From positions 12,969,097-13,033,096 of the forward strand of contig OX393564.1 in NCBI GenBank assembly GCA_947652115.1: DNA of 64,000 bases, read 5' to 3'. The notes beneath the pieces were generated by a model. It was not told where the DNA came from. It ran no database searches and saw only the letters and a program-made list of their open reading frames with translations. Within the stretch, counting starts at the first letter, position 1, and the number at the start of each line of letters is the position of its first letter. Below, one piece after another: positions 12,701 to 27,500 of the stretch. Origin of the DNA: Blastomussa wellsi. Taxonomy: Eukaryota; Cnidaria; Anthozoa; Scleractinia; Plerogyridae. The translations under genes and the position numbers were made by a program.

Positions 12701-15700
12701 ACGAGAACATCGTAATTGCAACGTTTCGCGGCATCCGCAATTTTTTAGCAAAAAATGAAATTTTTCGGAAGGCCAAAAAGTGATTTTTTGGAACTTCGTC
12801 CGAATCGGCTGAAATTAAAGCGCAAATGTGCGCGCAGTGTTCTCATGACGAGAACATCGTAATTTCAACGTTTCGCGGCACCCGCAATTTTTTAGCAAAA
12901 AATGAAATTTTTCGGAAGGCCAAAAAGTGATTTTTTGTAACTTCGTCCAAATCGGCTGAAATTAAAGCGCAAATGTGCGCGCAGTGCCTTTATCACGAGA
13001 ACATCGTAATTTCAACGTTTCGCGGCACCCGCAATTTTTTAGCAAAAAATGAAATTTTTCGGAAGGCCAAAAAGTGATTTTTTGGAACTTCGTCCGAATC
13101 GGCTGAACTTAAAGCGCAAATGTGCGCGCAGTGTTCTTATGACGAGAACATCGTAATTTCAACGTTTCGTGGCACCCGCAATTTTTTAGCAAAAAATGAA
13201 ATTTTTCGGAAGGCCAAAAAGTGATTTTTTGGAACTTCGTCCGAATCGGCTGAAATTAAAGCGCAAATGTGCGCGCAGTGTTCTTATGACGAGAACATCG
13301 TAATTTCAACGTTTCGCGGCACCCGCAATTTTTTAGCAAAAAACGAAATTTTTCGGAAGGCCAAAAAGTGATTTTTGGAACTTCGTCCGAATCGGCTAAA
13401 ATTAAAGCGCAAATGTGCGCGCAGTGCCTTTATCACGAGAACATCGTAATTTCAACGTTTCGCGGCACCCGCAATTTTTTAGCAAAAAATGAAATTTTTC
13501 GGAAGGCCAAAAAGAGATTTTTTGGAACTTCGTCCGAATCGGCTGAAATTAAAGAGCAAATGTGCGCGCAGTGTTCTCATGACGAGAACATCGTAATTTC
13601 AACGTTTCGCGGCACCCGCAATTTTTTAGGAAAAAATTAAATTTTTCGGAAGGCCAAAAAGTGATTTTTTGGAACTTCGTCCGAATCGGCCAAAATTAAA
13701 GCGCAAATGTGCGCGCAGTGTTCTTATGACGAGAACATCGTAATTTCAACGTTTCGCGCCACCCGCAATTTTTTAGCAAAAAATGAAATTTTTCGGAAGG
13801 CCAAAAAGTGATTTTTGTAACTTCGCCCGAATCGGCCGAAATTAAAGCGCAAATGTGCGCGCAGTGTTCTTATGACGAGAACATCGTAATTTCAACGTTT
13901 CGCGGCACCCGCAATTTTTTAGCAAAAAATGAAATTTTTCGGAAGGCCAAAAAGTGATTTTTTGGAACTTCGTCCGAATCGGCTGAAATTAAAGCGCAAA
14001 TGTGCGCGCAGTGTTCTTATGACGAGAACATAATAATTTCAACGTTTCGCGGTACCCGCAATTTTTTAGCAAAAAATAAAATTTTTCGGAAGGCCAAAAA
14101 GTGATTTTTTGGAACTTCGTCCGAATCGGCTGAAATTAAAGCGCAAATGTGCGCACAGTGTTCTTATGACGAGAACATCGTAATTTCAACGTTTCGCGGC
14201 ACCCGCAATTTTTTTAGCAAAAAATGAAATTTTTCGGAAGGCCAAAAAGTGATTTTTTGTAACTTCGTCCGAATCGGCTCAAATTAAAGCGCAAATGTGC
14301 GCGCAGTGCCTTTATCACGAGAACATCGTAATTTCAACGTTTCGCGGCACCCGCAATTTTTTAGCAAAAAATGAAATTTTTCGGAAGGCCAAAAAGTGAT
14401 TTTTTGTAACTTCGTCCGAATCGGCTGAAATTAAAGCGCAAATGTGCGCGCAGTGTTCTTGTGACGAGAACATCGTAATTTCAACGTTTCGCGGCACCCG
14501 CAATTTTTTAGCAAAAAATGAAATTTTTCGGAAGGCCAAAAAGTGATTTTTTGGAACTTCGTCCGAATCGGCTGAAATTAAAGCGCAAATGTGCGCGCAG
14601 TGCCCTTATCACGACAACATCCTAATTTCAACGTTTCGCGGCACCCGCAATTTTTTAGGAAAAAATGAAATTTTTCGGAAGGCCAAAAAGTGATTTTTTG
14701 GAACTTCGTCCCAATCGGCTCAAATTAAAGCGCAAATGTGAGCGCAGTGTTCTTATGACGAGAACATCGTAATTTCAACGTTTCGAAGCACCCGAAATTT
14801 TTTAGAAAAAAAAATGAAATTCAAAAAAGTGATTTTTTGGAACTTCGTCCGAATCGGTGAAATTAAAGCGCAAATGTGCGCGCAGTGCCCTTATAACCAG
14901 AACATCGTAATTTCAACGTTTCGCGGCACCCGCAATTTTTTAGCCAAAAATGAAATTTTTCGGAAAGCCAAAAAGTGATTTTTTGGACTTCGTCCGAATC
15001 GGCTAAAATTACATCGTAATTTCAACGTTTCGCGGCACCCGCAATTTTTTAGCAAAAAATGAAATTTTTCGGAAGGCCAAAAAGTGATTTTTTTTAAACT
15101 TCGTCCGAATCGGCTGAGATTAAAGCGCAAATGTGCGCGCAGTGTTCTTATGACGAGAACATCGTAATTTCAACGTTTCGCGGCACCCGCAATTTTTTAG
15201 CAAAAAATGAAATTTTTCGGAAGGCCAAAAAGTGATTTTTTGTAACTTCGTCCGAATCGGCTGAAATTAAAGCGCAAATGTGCGCGCAGTGCCTTTATCA
15301 CGAGAACATCGTAATTTCAACGTTTCGCGGCACCCGCAATTTTTTAGCAAAAAATGAAATTTTTCGGAAGGCCAAAAAGTGATTTTTTGGAACTTCGTCC
15401 GAATCGGCTGAAATTAAAGCGCAAATGTGCGCGCAGTGTTGTTATGACGAGAACATCGTAATTTCAACGTTTCGCGGCACCCGCAATTTTTTAGCAAAAA
15501 ACGAAATTTTTCGGAAGGCCAAAAAGTGATTTTTTGGAACTTCGTCCGAATCGGCTGAAATTATTGCGCAAATGTGCGCGCAGTGTTCTTATGACGAGAA
15601 CATCGTAATTTCAACGTTTCGCGGCACCCGCAATTTTTTAGCAAAAAATGAAATTTTTCGGAAGGCCAAAAAGTGATTTTTTTGGAACTTCGTCCGAATC

Positions 15701-18500
15701 GGCTGAAATTAAAGCGCAAATGTGCGCGCAGTGCCTTTATCACGACAACATCGTAATTTCAACGTTTTGCGGCACCCGCAATTTTTTAGCAAAAAATGAA
15801 ATTTTTCGGAAGGCCAAAAAGTGATTTTTGGGACTTCGTCCGAATCGGCTGAAATTAAAGCGCAAATGTGCGCGCAGTGTTCTTATGACGAGAACATCGT
15901 AATTTCAACGTTTCGCGGCACCCGCAATTTTTTAGCAAAAAATGAAATTTTTCGGAAGGCCAAAAAGTGATTTTTTTGGAACTTCGTCCGAATCGGCTGA
16001 AATTAAAGCGCAAATGTGCGCGCAGTGCCTTTATCACGACAACATCGTAATTTCAACGTTTTGCGGCACCCGCAATTTTTTAGCAAAAAATGAAATTTTT
16101 CGGAAGGCCAAAAAGTGATTTTTTGGAACTTCGTCCGAATCGGCTAAAATTAAAGCGCAAATGTGCGCGCAGTGTTCTTATGACGAGAACATAATAATTT
16201 CAACGTTTCGCGGTACCCGCAATTTTTTAGCAAAAAATAAAATTTTTCGGAAGGCCAAAAAGTGATTTTTTGGAACTTCGTCCGAATCGGCTGAAATTAA
16301 AGCGCAAATGTGCGCGCAGTGTTCTTATGACGAGAACATCGTAATTTCAACGTTTCGCGGCACCCGCAATTTTTTAGCAAAAAATGAAATTTTTCGGAAG
16401 GCCAAAAAGTGATTTTTTGGAACTTCGTCCGAATCGGCTGAAATTAAAGCGCAAATGTGCGCGCAGTGTTGTTATGACGAGAACATCGTAATTTCAACGT
16501 TTCGCGGCACCCGCAATTTTTTAGCAAAAAACGAAATTTTTCGGAAGGCCAAAAAGTGATTTTTGGAACTTCGTCCGAATCGGCTAAAATTAAAGCGCAA
16601 ATGTGCGCGCAGTGCCTTTATCACGACAACATCGTAATTGCAACGTTTCGCGGCATCCGCAATTTTTTAGCAAAAAATGAAATTTTTCGGAAGGCCAAAA
16701 AGTGATTTTTTGGAACTTCGTCCGAATCGGCTGAAATTAAAGCGCAAATTTGCGCGCAGTGTTCTTATGACGAGAACATCGTAATTTCAACGTTTTGCGG
16801 CACCCGCAATTTTTTAGCAAAAAATGAAATTTTTCGGAAGGCCAAAAAGTGATTTTTTGGAACTTCGTCCGAATCGGCTGAAATTAAAGCGCAAATGTGC
16901 GCGCAGTGTTGTTATGACGAGAACATCGTAATTTCAACGTTTCACGGCACCCGCAATTTTTTAGCAAAAAACGAAATTTTTCGGAAGGCCAAAAAGTGAT
17001 TTTTTGGAACTTCGTCCGAATCGGCTGAAATTATAGCGCAAATGTGCGCGCAGTGTTCTTATGACGAGAACATCGTAATTTCAACGTTTCGCGGCACCCG
17101 CAATTTTTTAGCAAAAAATGAAATTTTTCGGAAGGCCAAAAAGTGATTTTTTTGGAACTTCGTCCGAATCGGCTGAAATTAAAGCGCAAATGTGCGCGCA
17201 GTGCCTTTATCACGAGAACATCGTAATTTCAACGTTTTGCGGCACCCGCAATTTTTTAGCAAAAAATGAAATTTTTCGGAAGGCCAAAAAGTGATTTTTT
17301 GGAACTTCGTCCGAATCGGCTGAAATTAAAGCGCAAATGTGCGCGCAGTGTTCTTATGACGAGAACATAATAATTTCAACGTTTCGCGGTACCCGCAATT
17401 TTTTAGCAAAAAATAAAATTTTTCGGAAGGCCAAAAAGTGATTTTTTGGAACTTCGTCCGAATCGGCTGAAATTATAGCGCAAATGTGCGCGCAGTGTTC
17501 TTATGACGAGAACATCGTAATTTCAACGTTTCGCGGCACCCGCAATTTTTTAGCAAAAAATGAAATTTTTCGGAAGGCCAAAAAGTGATTTTTTTTGGAA
17601 CTTCGTCCGAATCGGCTGAAATTAAAGCGCAAATGTGCGCGCAGTGCCTTTATCACGAGAACATCGTAATTTCAACGTTTTGCGGCACCCGCAATTTTTT
17701 AGCAAAAAATGAAATTTTTCGGAAGGCCAAAAAGTGATTTTTTGGAACTTCGTCCGAATCGGCTGAAATTAAAGCGCAAATGTGCGCGCAGTGTTCTTAT
17801 GACGAGAACATAATAATTTCAACGTTTCGCGGTACCCGCAATTTTTTAGCAAAAAATAAAATTTTTCGGAAGGCCAAAAAGTGATTTTTTGGAACTTCGT
17901 CCGAATCGGCTGAAATTAAAGCGCAAATGTGCGCACAGTGTTCTTATGACGAGAACATCGTAATTTCAACGTTTCGCGGCACCCGCAATTTTTTTAGCAA
18001 AAAATGAAATTTTTCGGAAGGCCAAAAAGTGATTTTTTGTAACTTCGTCCGAATCGGCTCAAATTAAAGCGCAAATGTGCGCGCAGTGCCTTTATCACGA
18101 GAACATCGTAATTGCAACGTTTCGCGGCACCCGCAATTTTTTAGCAAAAAATGAAATTTTTCGGAAGGCCAAAAAGTGATTTTTTGTAACTTCGTCCGAA
18201 TCGACTGAAATTAAAGCGCAAATGTGCGCGCAGTGTTCTTGTGACGAGAACATCGTAATTTCAACGTTTCGCGGCACCCGCAATTTTTTAGCAAAAAACG
18301 AAATTTTTCGGAAGGCCAAAAAGTGATTTTTGGAACTTCGTCCGAATCGGCTAAAATTAAAGCGCAAATGTGCGCGCAGTGCCTTTATCACGAGAACATC
18401 GTAATTGCAACGTTTCGCGGCATCCGCAATTTTTTAGCAAAAAATTAAATTTTTCGGAAGGCCAAAAAGTGATTTTTTGGAACTTCGTCCGAATCGGCTG
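706..18500. repeat. Higher-order repeat domain 1 (5,098 / 6,129 bp)
   Basis: The rare monomer variant reading gaaattatagcg recurs in the same context at 706, 5804, 11933 and 17031, giving steps of 5,098, 6,129 and 5,098 bp. Other landmarks agree: 3088, 9217 and 14315; 4334, 10463 and 15561; 6868 and 18095. The longer version exceeds the shorter by 1,031 bp, close to seven monomers, and the two together make an 11,227-bp super-period. Copies are almost identical, with only isolated differences such as cttcatccg near 8728 against cttcgtccg elsewhere. This is what unequal exchange or gene conversion over multi-monomer blocks produces. A collapse or duplication error in assembly is the alternative. 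Confidence 0.85.
3540..3800. repeat. Two adjacent defective satellite monomers (HOR marker)
   Basis: One monomer here lacks the cggaaggcc segment and reads gaaattcaaaaaagtg. A following one jumps from ggctaaaatta straight to catcgtaatttc, losing about 50 bp. The same two defects occur together at about 9669-9929 and 14767-15027. They explain why the higher-order steps are not exact multiples of 147 and show that the three blocks are copies of one ancestor. Confidence 0.85.
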
Positions 18501-18514
18501 AAATTAAAGCGCAA

Positions 18515-21500
18515 ATGTGCGCGCAGTGTTCTTATGACGAGAACATCGTAATTTCAACGTTTCGCGGTACCCGCAATTTTTTAGCAAAAAATAAAATTTT
18601 TCGGAAGGCCAAAAAGTGTTTTTTTGGAACTTGTCCAAATCGGCTGAAATTAAAGCGCAAATGTGCGCGCAGTGTTCTTATGACGAGAACATCGTAATTT
18701 CAACGTTTCGCGGCACCCGCAATTTTTTAGGAAAAAATGAAATTTTTCGGAAGGCCATAAAGTGATTTTTTGGACTTCGTCCGAATCGGCTAAAATTAAA
18801 GCGCAAATGTGCGCGCAGTGTTCTTATGACGAGAAGATCGTAATTTCAACGTTTCGCGGCACCCGCAATTTTTTAGCAAAAAATGAAATTTTTCGGAAGG
18901 CGAAAAAGTGATTTTTGGAACTTCGTCCGAATCGGCTGAAATTAAAGCGCAAATGTGCGCGCAGTGTTCTCATGACGAGAACATCGTAATTTCAACGTTT
19001 CGCGGCACCCGCAATTTTTTAGCAAAAAATGAAATTTTTCGGAAGGCCAAAAAGTGATTTTTTGTAACTTCGTCCGAATCGGCTGAGATTAAAGCGCAAA
19101 TGTGCGCGCAGTGCCTTTATCACGAGAACATCGTAATTTCAACGTTTTGCGGCACCCGCAATTTTTTAGCAAAAAATGAAATTTTTCGGAAGGCCAAAAA
19201 GTGATTTTTTGGAACTTCGTCCGAATCGGCTGAAATTAAAGCGCAAATGTGCGCGCAGTGTTCTCATGACGAGAACATCGCAATTTCAACGTTTTGCGGC
19301 ACCCGCAATTTTTTAGCAAAAAATGAAATTTTTCGGAAGGCCAAAAAGTGATTTTTGGAACTTCGTCCGAATCGGCTAAAATTAAAGCGCAAATGTGCGC
19401 GCAGTGCCTTTATCACGAGAACATCGTAATTTCAACGTTTCGCGGCACCCGCAATTTTTTAGCAAAAAATGAAATTTTTCGGAAGGCCAAAAAGTGATTT
19501 TTTTGGAACTTCGTCCGAATCGGCTGAAATTAAAGCGCAAATGTGCGCGCAGTGCCTTTATCACGAGAACATCGTAATTTCAACGTTTTGCGGCACCCGC
19601 AATTTTTTAGCAAAAAATGAAATTTTTCGGAAGGCCAAAAAGTTATTTTTTGGAACTTCGTCCGAATCGGCTGAAATTAAAGCGCAAATGTGCGCGCAGT
19701 GTTCTTATGACGAGAACATAATAATTTCAACGTTTCGCGGTACCCGCAATTTTTTAGCAAAAAATAAAATTTTTCGGAAGGCCAAAAAGTGATTTTTTGG
19801 AACTTCGTCCGAATCGGCTGAAATTAAAGCGCAAATGTGCGCACAGTGTTCTTATGACGAGAACATCGTAATTTCAACGTTTCGCGGCACCCGCAATTTT
19901 TTTAGCAAAAAATGAAATTTTTCGGAAGGCCAAAAAGTGATTTTTTGTAACTTCGTCCGAATCGGCTCAAATTAAAGCGCAAATGTGCGCGCAGTGTTCT
20001 TATGACGAGAACATCGTAATTTCAACGTTTCGCGGCACCCGCAATTTTTTAGCAAAAAATGAAATTTTTCGGAAGGCCAAAAAGTGATTTTTTGGAACTT
20101 CGTCCGAATCGGCTGAAATTAAAGCGCAAATGTGCGCGCAGTGTTCTTGTGACGAGAACATCGTAATTTCAACGTTTCGCGGCACCCGCAATTTTTTAGC
20201 AAAAAATGAAATTTTTCGGAAGGCCAAAAAGTGATTTTTGGAACTTCGTCCGAATCGGCTAAAATTAAAGCGCAAATGTGCGCGCAGTGCTTTTATCACG
20301 AGAACATCGTAATTGCAACGTTTCGCGGCATCCGCAATTTTTTAGCAAAAAATGAAATTTTTCGGAAGGCCAAAAAGTGATTTTTTGGAACTTCGTCCGA
20401 ATCGGCTGAAATTAAAGCGCAAATGTGCGCGCAGTGTTCTTATGACGAGAACATCGTAATTTCAACGTTTCGCGGCACCCGCAATTTTTTAGCAAAAAAT
20501 GAAATTTTTCGGAAGGCCAAAAAGGGATTTTTTGTAACTTTGTCCAAATCGGCTGAAATTAAAGCGCAAATGTGCGCGCAGTGCCTTTATCACGAGAACA
20601 TCGTAATTTCAACGTTTCGCGGCACCCGCAATTTTTTAGCAAAAAACGAAATTTTTCGGAAGGCCAAAAAGTGATTTTTTGGAACTTCGTCCGAATCGGC
20701 TGAACTTAAAGCGCAAATGTGCGCGCAGTGTTCTTATGACGAGAACATCGTAATTTCAACGTTTCGCGGCACCCGCAATTTTTTAGCAAAAAATGAAATT
20801 TTTCGGAAGGCCAAAAAGTGATTTTTTGGAACTTCGTCCGAATCGGCTGAAATTAAAGCGCAAATGTGCGCGCAGTGTTCTTATGACGAGAACATCGTAA
20901 TTTCAACGTTTCGCGGCACCCGCAATTTTTTAGCAAAAAACGAAATTTTTCGGAAGGCCAAAAAGTGATTTTTGGAACTTCGTCCGAATCGGCTAAAATT
21001 AAAGCGCAAATGTGCGCGCAGTGCCTTTATCACGAGAACATCGTAATTTCAACGTTTCGCGGCACCCGCAATTTTTTAGCAAAAAATGAAATTTTTCGGA
21101 AGGCCAAAAAGAGATTTTTTGGAACTTCGTCCGAATCGGCTGAAATTAAAGAGCAAATGTGCGCGCAGTGTTCTCATGACGAGAACATCGTAATTTCAAC
21201 GTTTCGCGGCACCCGCAATTTTTTAGGAAAAAATTAAATTTTTCGGAAGGCCAAAAAGTGATTTTTTGGAACTTCGTCCGAATCGGCCAAAATTAAAGCG
21301 CAAATGTGCGCGCAGTGTTCTTATGACGAGAACATCGTAATTTCAACGTTTCGCGCCACCCGCAATTTTTTAGCAAAAAATGAAATTTTTCGGAAGGCCA
21401 AAAAGTGATTTTTGTAACTTCGCCCGAATCGGCTGAAATTAAAGCGCAAATGTGCGCGCAGTGTTCTTATGACGAGAACATCGTAATTTCAACGTTTCGC

Positions 21501-24500
21501 GGCACCCGCAATTTTTTAGCAAAAAATGAAATTTTTCGGAAGGCCAAAAAGTGATTTTTTGGAACTTCGTCCGAATCGGCTGAAATTAAAGCGCAAATGT
21601 GCGCGCAGTGTTCTTATGACGAGAACATAATAATTTCAACGTTTCGCGGTACCCGCAATTTTTTAGCAAAAAATATAATTTTTCGGAAGGCCAAAAAGTG
21701 ATTTTTTGGAACTTCGTCCGAATCGGCTGAAATTAAAGCGCAAATGTGCGCACAGTGTTCTTATGACGAGAACATCGTAATTTCAACGTTTCGCGGCACC
21801 CGCAATTTTTTTAGCAAAAAATGAAATTTTTCGGAAGGCCAAAAAGTGATTTTTTGTAACTTCGTCCGAATCGGCTCAAATTAAAGCGCAAATGTGCGCG
21901 CAGTGTTCTTATGACGAGAACATCGTAATTTCAACGTTTCGCGGCACCCGCAATTTTTTAGCAAAAAATGAAATTTTTCGGAAGGCCAAAAAGTGATTTT
22001 TTGGAACTTCGTCCGAATCGGCTGAAATTAAAGCGCAAATGTGCGCGCAGTGTTCTTGTGACGAGAACATCGTAATTTCAACGTTTCGCGGCACCCGCAA
22101 TTTTTTAGCAAAAAACGAAATTTTTCGGAAGGCCAAAAAGTGATTTTTGGAACTTCGTCCGAATCGGCTAAAATTAAAGCGCAAATGTGCGCGCAGTGCC
22201 TTTATCACGAGAACATCGTAATTGCAACGTTTCGCGGCATCCGCAATTTTTTAGCAAAAAATGAAATTTTTCGGAAGGCCAAAAAGTGATTTTTTGGAAC
22301 TTCGTCCGAATCGGCTGAAATTAAAGCGCAAATGTGCGCGCAGTGTTCTGATGACGAGAACATCGTAATTTCAACGTTTCGCGGTACCCGCAATTTTTTA
22401 GCAAAAAATAAAATTTTTCGGAAGGCCAAAAAGTGTTTTTTTGGAACTTGTCCAAATCGGCTGAAATTAAAGCGCAAATGTGCGCGCAGTGTTCTTATGA
22501 CGAGAACATCGTAATTTCAACGTTTCGCGGCACCCGCAATTTTTTAGGAAAAAATGAAATTTTTCGGAAGGCGAAAAAGTTATTTTTTGGAACTTCGTCC
22601 GAATCGGCTGAAATTAAAGCGCAAATGTGCGCGCAGTGTTCTCATGACGAGAACATCGTAATTTCAACGTTTCGCGGCACCCGCAATTTTTTAGCAAAAA
22701 ATGAAATTTTTCGGAAGGCCAAAAAGTGATTTTTTGTAACTTCGTCCGAATCGGCTGAGATTAAAGCGCAAATGTGCGCGCAGTGCCTTTATCACGAGAA
22801 CATCGTAATTTCAACGTTTTGCGGCACCCGCAATTTTTTAGCAAAAAATGAAATTTTTCGGAAGGCCAAAAAGTGATTTTTTGGAACTTCGTCCGAATCG
22901 GCTGAAATTAAAGCGCAAATGTGCGCGCAGTGTTCTCATGACGAGAACATCGCAATTTCAACGTTTCGCGGCACCCGCAATTTTTTAGCAAAAAATGAAA
23001 TTTTTCGGAAGGCCAAAAAGTGATTTTTTGTAACTTCGTCCGAATCGGCTGAAATTAAAGCGCAAATGTGCGCGCAGTGCCTTTATCACGAGAACATCGT
23101 AATTTCAACGTTTCGCGGTACCCGCAATTTTTTAGCAAAAAATGAAATTTTTCGGAAGGCCAAAAAGTGATTTTTTGGAACTTCGTCCGAATCGGCTGAA
23201 ATTAAAGCGCAAATGTGCGCGCAGTGTTCTCATGACGAGAACATCGTAATTTCAACGTTTTGCGGCACCCGCAATTTTTTAGCAAAAAATGAAATTTTTC
23301 GGAAGGCCAAAAAGTGATTTTTTTGGAACTTCGTCCGAATCGGCTGAAATTAAAGCGCAAATGTGCGCGCAGTGCCTTTATCACGAGAACATCGTAATTT
23401 CAACGTTTTGCGGCACCCGCAATTTTTTAGCAAAAAATGAAATTTTTCGGAAGGCCAAAAAGTGATTTTTTGGAACTTCGTCCGAATCGGCTGAAATTAA
23501 AGCGCAAATGTGCGCGCAGTGTTCTCATGACGAGAACATAATAATTTCAACGTTTCGCGGTACCCGCAATTTTTTAGCAAAAAATAAAATTTTTCGGAAG
23601 GCCAAAAAGTGATTTTTTGGAACTTCGTCCGAATCGGCTCAAATTAAAGCGCAAATGTGCGCGCAGTGCCTTTATCACGAGAACATCGTAATTTCAACGT
23701 TTCGCGGCACCCGCAATTTTTTAGCAAAAAATGAAATTTTTCGGAAGGCCAAAAAGTGATTTTTTGGAACTTCGTCCGAATCGGCTGAAATTAAAGCGGA
23801 AATGTGCGCGCAGTGTTCTTATGACGAGAACATCGTAATTTCAACGTTTCGCGGCACCCGCAATTTTTTAGCAAAAAATGAAATTTTTCGGAAGGCCAAA
23901 AAGTGATTTTTGGAACTTCGTCCGAATCGGCTGAAATTAAAGCGCAAATGTGCGCGCAGTGCCTTCATCACGACAACATCGTAATTGCAACGTTTCGCGG
24001 CATCCGCAATTTTTTAGCAAAAAATGAAATTTTTCGGAAGGCCAAAAAGTGATTTTTTGGAACTTCGTCCGAATCGGCTGAAATTAAAGCGCAAATGTGC
24101 GCGCAGTGCCTTTATCACGAGAACATCGTAATTTCAACGTTTTGCGGCACCCGCAATTTTTTAGCAAAAAATGAAATTTTTCGGAAGGCCAAAAAGTTAT
24201 TTTTTGGAACTTCGTCCGAATCGGCTGAAATTAAAGCGCAAATGTGCGCGCAGTGTTCTTATGACGAGAACATAATAATTTCAACGTTTCGCGGTACCCG
24301 CAATTTTTTAGCAAAAAATAAAATTTTTCGGAAGGCCAAAAAGTGATTTTTTGGAACTTCGTCCGAATCGGCTGAAATTAAAGCGCAAATGTGCGCGCAG
24401 TGCCTTTATAACGAGAACATCGTAATTTCAACGTTTCGCGGCACCCGCAATTTTTTAGCAAAAAATGAAATTTTTCGGAAGGCCAAAAAGTGATTTTTGG

Positions 24501-27500
24501 AACTTCGTCCGAATCGGCTAAAATTAAAGCGCAAATTTGCGCGCAGTGCCTTTATCACGACAACATCGTAATTGCAACGTTTCGCGGCATCCGCAATTTT
24601 TTAGCAAAAAATGAAATTTTTCGGAAGGCCAAAAAGTGATTTTTTGGAACTTCGTCCGAATCGGCTGCAATTAAAGCGCAAATGTGCGCGCAGTGTTCTC
24701 ATGACGAGAACATCGTAATTTCAACGTTTCGCGGCACCCGCAATTTTTTAGCAAAAAATGAAATTTTTCGGAAGGCCAAAAAGTGATTTTTTGTAACTTC
24801 CTCCGAATAGGCTGAGATTAAAGCGCAAATGTGCGCACAGTGTTCTTATGACGAGAACATCGTAATTTCAACGTTTCGCGGCACCCGCAATTTTTTAGCA
24901 AAAAATGAAATTTTTCGGAAGGCCAAAAAGTGATTTTTGGGACTTCGTCCGAATCGGCTGAAATTAAAGCGCAAATGTGCGCGCAGTGTTCTTATGACGA
25001 GAACATCGTAATTTCAACGTTTCGCGGCACCCGCAATTTTTTAGCAAAAAATGAAATTTTTCGGAAGGCCAAAAAGTGATTTTTTTGGAACTTCGTCCGA
25101 ATCGGCTGAAATTAAAGCGCAAATGTGCGCGCAGTGCCTTTATCACGAGAACATCGTAATTTCAACGTTTTGCGGCACCCGCAATTTTTTGGCAAAAAAT
25201 GAAATTTTTCGGAAGGCCAAAAAGTGATTTTTTGGAACTTCGTCCGAATCGGCTGAAATTAAAGCGCAAATGTGCGCGCAGTGTTCTTATGACGAGAACA
25301 TAATAATTTCAACGTTTCGCGGTACCCGCAATTTTTTAGCAAAAAATGAAATTTTTCGGAAGGCCAAAAAGTGATTTTTTGTAACTTCGTCCGAATCGGC
25401 TGAAATTAAAGCGCAAATGTGCGCGCAGTGTTCTTATGACGAGAACATCGTAATTTCAATGTTTCGCGGCACCCGCAATTTTTTAGCAAAAAATGAAATT
25501 TTTCGGAAGGCCAAAAAGTGATTTTTGGAACTTCGTCCGAATCGGCTAAAATTAAAGCGCAAATGTGCGCGCAGTGCCTTTATCACGAGAACATCGTAAT
25601 TGCAACGTTTCGCGGCATCCGCAATTTTTTAGCAAAAAATTAAATTTTTCGGAAGGCCAAAAAGTGATTTTTTGGAACTTCGTCCGAATCGGCTGAAATT
25701 GAAGCGCAAATGTGCGCGCAGTGTTCTTATGACGAGAACATCGTAATTTCAACGTTTCGCGGCACCCGCAATTTTTTAGCAAAAAATGAAATTTTTCGGA
25801 AGGCCAAAAAGTGATTTTTTGTAACTTCGTCCGAATCGGCTGAAATTAAAGCGCAAATGTGCGCGCAGTGCCTTTATCACGAGAACATCGTAATTTCAAC
25901 GTTTCGCGGTACCCGCAATTTTTTAGCAAAAAATGAAATTTTTCGGAAGGCCAAAAAGTGATTTTTTGGAACTTCGTCCGAATCGGCTGAAATTAAAGCG
26001 CAAATGTGCGCGCAGTGTTCTCATGACGAGAACATCGTAATTTCAACGTTTTGCGGCACCCGCAATTTTTTAGCAAAAAATGAAATTTTTCGGAAGGCCA
26101 AAAAGTGATTTTTTTGGAACTTCGTCCGAATCGGCTGAAATTAAAGCGCAAATGTGCGCGCAGTGCCTTTATCACGAGAACATCGTAATTTCAACGTTTT
26201 GCGGCACCCGCAATTTTTTAGCAAAAAATGAAATTTTTCGGAAGGCCAAAAAGTGATTTTTTGGAACTTCGTCCGAATCGGCTGAAATTAAAGCGCAAAT
26301 GTGCGCGCAGTGTTCTCATGACGAGAACATAATAATTTCAACGTTTCGCGGTACCCGCAATTTTTTAGCAAAAAATAAAATTTTTCGGAAGGCCAAAAAG
26401 TGATTTTTTGGAACTTCGTCCGAATCGGCTCAAATTAAAGCGCAAATGTGCGCGCAGTGCCTTTATCACGAGAACATCGTAATTTCAACGTTTTGCGGCA
26501 CCCGCAATTTTTTAGCAAAAAATGAAATTTTTCGGAAGGCCAAAAAGTGATTTTTTGTAACTTCGTCCGAATCGGCTCAAATTAATGCGCAAATGTGCGC
26601 GCAGTGCCTTTATCACGAGAACATCGTAATTTCAACGTTTCGCGGCACCCGCAATTTTTTAGCAAAAAATGAAATTTTTCGGAAGGCCAAAAAGTGATTT
26701 TTTGGAACTTCGTCCGAATCGGCTGAAATTAAAGCGGAAATGTGCGCGCAGTGTTCTTATGACGAGAACATCGTAATTTCAACGTTTCGCGGCACCCGCA
26801 ATTTTTTAGCAAAAAATGAAATTTTTCGGAAGGCCAAAAAGTGATTTTTGGAACTTCGTCCGAATCGGCTGAAATTAAAGCGCAAATGTGCGCGCAGTGT
26901 TCTTATGACGAGAACATCGTAATTTCAACGTTTCGCGGCACCCGCAATTTTTTAGCAAAAAATGAAATTTTTCGGAAGGCCAAAAAGTGATTTTTTGTAA
27001 CTTCGTCCGAATCGGCTGAAATTAATGCGCAAATGTGCGCGCAGTGCCTTTATCACGAGAACATCGTAATTTCAACATTTCGCGGCACCCGCAATTTTTT
27101 AGCAAAAAATGAAATTTTTCGGAAGGCAAAAAAGTGATTTTTTGGAACTTCGTCCGAATCGGCTGAAATTAAAGCGCAAATGTGCGCGCAGTGTTCTTAT
27201 GACGAGAACATCGTAATTTCAACGTTTCGCGGTACCCGCAATTTTTTAGCAAAAAATAAAATTTTTCGGAAGGCCAAAAAGTGTTTTTTTGGAACTTGTC
27301 CAAATCGGCTGAAATTAAAGCGCAAATGTGCGCGCAGTGTTCTTATGACGAGAACATCGTAATTTCAACGTTTCGCGGCACCCGCAATTTTTTAGGAAAA
27401 AATGAAATTTTTCGGAAGGCGAAAAAGTGATTTTTTGGAACTTCGTCCGAATCGGCTGAAATTAAAGCGCAAATGTGCGCGCAGTGTTCTCATGACGAGA

